Positions 33,300-34,042 of a stretch of DNA of 34,042 bases are shown here, one piece after another; within the stretch, counting starts at the first letter, position 1; each line of letters starts with the position of its first letter. Made by a program: the position numbers and the translations under genes. This DNA is from Planctomycetaceae bacterium (GTDB taxonomy: Bacteria; Planctomycetota; Planctomycetia; Pirellulales; Pirellulaceae): assembly GCA_027487485.1 (NCBI GenBank), contig JAIYDN010000006.1, forward strand, positions 1 to 34,042, read 5' to 3'. The notes below the pieces were generated by a model. That model was not told the origin of the DNA. It saw only the letters and a program-made list of their open reading frames with translations, and searched no databases.

Positions 33300-34042
33300 A
33301 TGTCACAAGTCAATACACAAACCGAAGCGAACGATAAGACGCTGCTGACCTATTCAGCGCTGAATACGTTTCGTAATTGTCCGCGAAAGTACAAGAACCG
33401 CTATCTCGACAATCTGCGACCACGTGAGCGTGCCGAGGCTTTGTCATTCGGTAGCGTGATCCATACGGCAATCGAGCTTTGGTACCGTTCGCCGGATACA
33501 GAGTCGCGACTCCCCGATGTCCTCGCCTATATCGACGATGCCTTTGAGAATCGGGTTGTCGATCCGAATCAGATGGTTCAATGGCATTTGGCAACGGCGA
33601 TGATCCGTGGATACGCCGAACGCTATGCAACCGAAGATTTCGAAGTCGTCGAAGTCGAGAAGGAATTCGTTGGTGAGATCCGCAATCCAGATACTGGTCG
33701 GCAGAGTCAAACATTTCGAATCGCCGGCAAGGTCGATGGCATCGTTCGTTGCCACGATGGCTTGTATCTGCTCGAGCATAAAACGGCATCAACCGTTGAT
33801 GCGAGTTATCTCGACAAGCTATGGACCGACACACAAATCGCCTTGTACTGCTATTACCTGCGGGAGCTTGGCTATCCGATCGTCGGCGTGATCTACAACG
33901 TTTTGCTTAAGAGCCGGCTCAAACAAGGCAAAGGCGAAACGCAGGAAGAGTATGAAGTTCGCCACGCGGAACTCGCTGCAAAAAACAAGAGCGGCAAATC
34001 AACCGCCAAGCGACAGATGCCCGAGACGGACGAGGAGTTTCA
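33300..34042 (+). CDS. PD-(D/E)XK nuclease, RecB/Cas4-like (runs off the window)
   Basis: The frame starts at the ATG at 33300 and is open to the end of the window (247 complete codons and two bases, no stop yet). LTYSALNTFRNCPRKYKNRYLDNLRPRE has the conserved Cys and Tyr of the Cas4/AddB N-terminal motif, LSFGSVIHTAIE follows, and the catalytic core is FRIAGKVDGIVRCHDGLYLLEHKTA, with Asp, Glu and Lys of the PD-(D/E)XK motif. Next comes QIALYCYYLRELGYP, the QxxxY helix typical of RecB nucleases. Family function is ssDNA or dsDNA exonuclease. It closes the sigma/zinc-ribbon gene run and suggests an element with its own recombination machinery. The remainder lies outside the window. Confidence 0.82.
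   Translation, partial: MSQVNTQTEANDKTLLTYSALNTFRNCPRKYKNRYLDNLRPRERAEALSFGSVIHTAIELWYRSPDTESRLPDVLAYIDDAFENRVVDPNQMVQWHLATAMIRGYAERYATEDFEVVEVEKEFVGEIRNPDTGRQSQTFRIAGKVDGIVRCHDGLYLLEHKTASTVDASYLDKLWTDTQIALYCYYLRELGYPIVGVIYNVLLKSRLKQGKGETQEEYEVRHAELAAKNKSGKSTAKRQMPETDEEF

Noticed and set aside
1-34042. CRISPR arrays, rRNA genes and complete insertion sequences with transposases
   Set aside because: Read through for regular spaced repeats, rRNA-like sequence and transposase motifs; none seen.

Overview
The window looks like accessory DNA from a planctomycete, most likely a Pirellulaceae relative. This is an inference from protein families: a hybrid kinase with the [10 protein letters not shown]-terminus, a membrane protein with leucine-rich-repeat-like sequence, a sigma-70-like protein, short hypothetical proteins of planctomycete style, and a DUF1257/DUF2997/AAA cluster. 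No rRNA, confident tRNA or CRISPR array was found.

Left part (1-10.2 kb): a scarred region. It holds a PD-(D/E)XK-like protein, a C-terminally shortened paralog of a gene at 28.8 kb, a truncated choloylglycine-hydrolase-type gene, a secreted pectate-lyase-superfamily protein whose 3' end runs antisense into a secreted hypothetical gene, a decayed serine-recombinase remnant beside an intact HTH partner gene, and a hybrid histidine kinase.

Middle-left (10.2-17.6 kb, minus strand): a gene block read from 17602 down to 10240. It contains DUF1257, DUF2997, an AAA+ ATPase, a small unknown, a coiled-coil lipoprotein or membrane protein, a large helical protein weakly resembling DUF3150, two small unknowns, a RadC/JAB protein, a diverged DnaN-like sliding clamp and a truncated clamp paralog. 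Terminators at 13.05 and 12.6 kb and two palindromic repeats divide it. Together with the sigma factor, zinc-ribbon protein and RecB/Cas4-like nuclease at 32-34 kb, this resembles a replication, repair and regulation core of an integrated element.

Middle (17.6-23.3 kb): a hairpin-rich non-coding stretch with an orphan terminator, a PD-(D/E)XK-like protein, two hypotheticals, and a complete mobile cassette (short ORF, DUF2924, large serine recombinase, HTH protein) with start/stop overlaps. A 40-bp imperfect direct repeat at 20488 and 32640 may mark the cassette's ends.

Cargo (23.3-31.8 kb): the highlight is a 1053-residue SIR2-APAZ-MID-PIWI fusion, a single-chain short prokaryotic Argonaute with an NADase-type effector, expected to act in abortive anti-plasmid or anti-phage defence. 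Divergent from it is an XRE regulator with a duplicated 80-residue C-terminal domain and a visible promoter/operator, followed by a convergent Dam-type methyltransferase. An inverted-repeat element, a two-gene unit of unknown function and a membrane protein follow.

Right end (31.8-34.0 kb): a divergent intergenic region with two near-identical palindromes, a structured leader that may mask the ribosome binding site of the sigma-like gene, two small proteins, and the 5' part of a PD-(D/E)XK nuclease that runs off the window.
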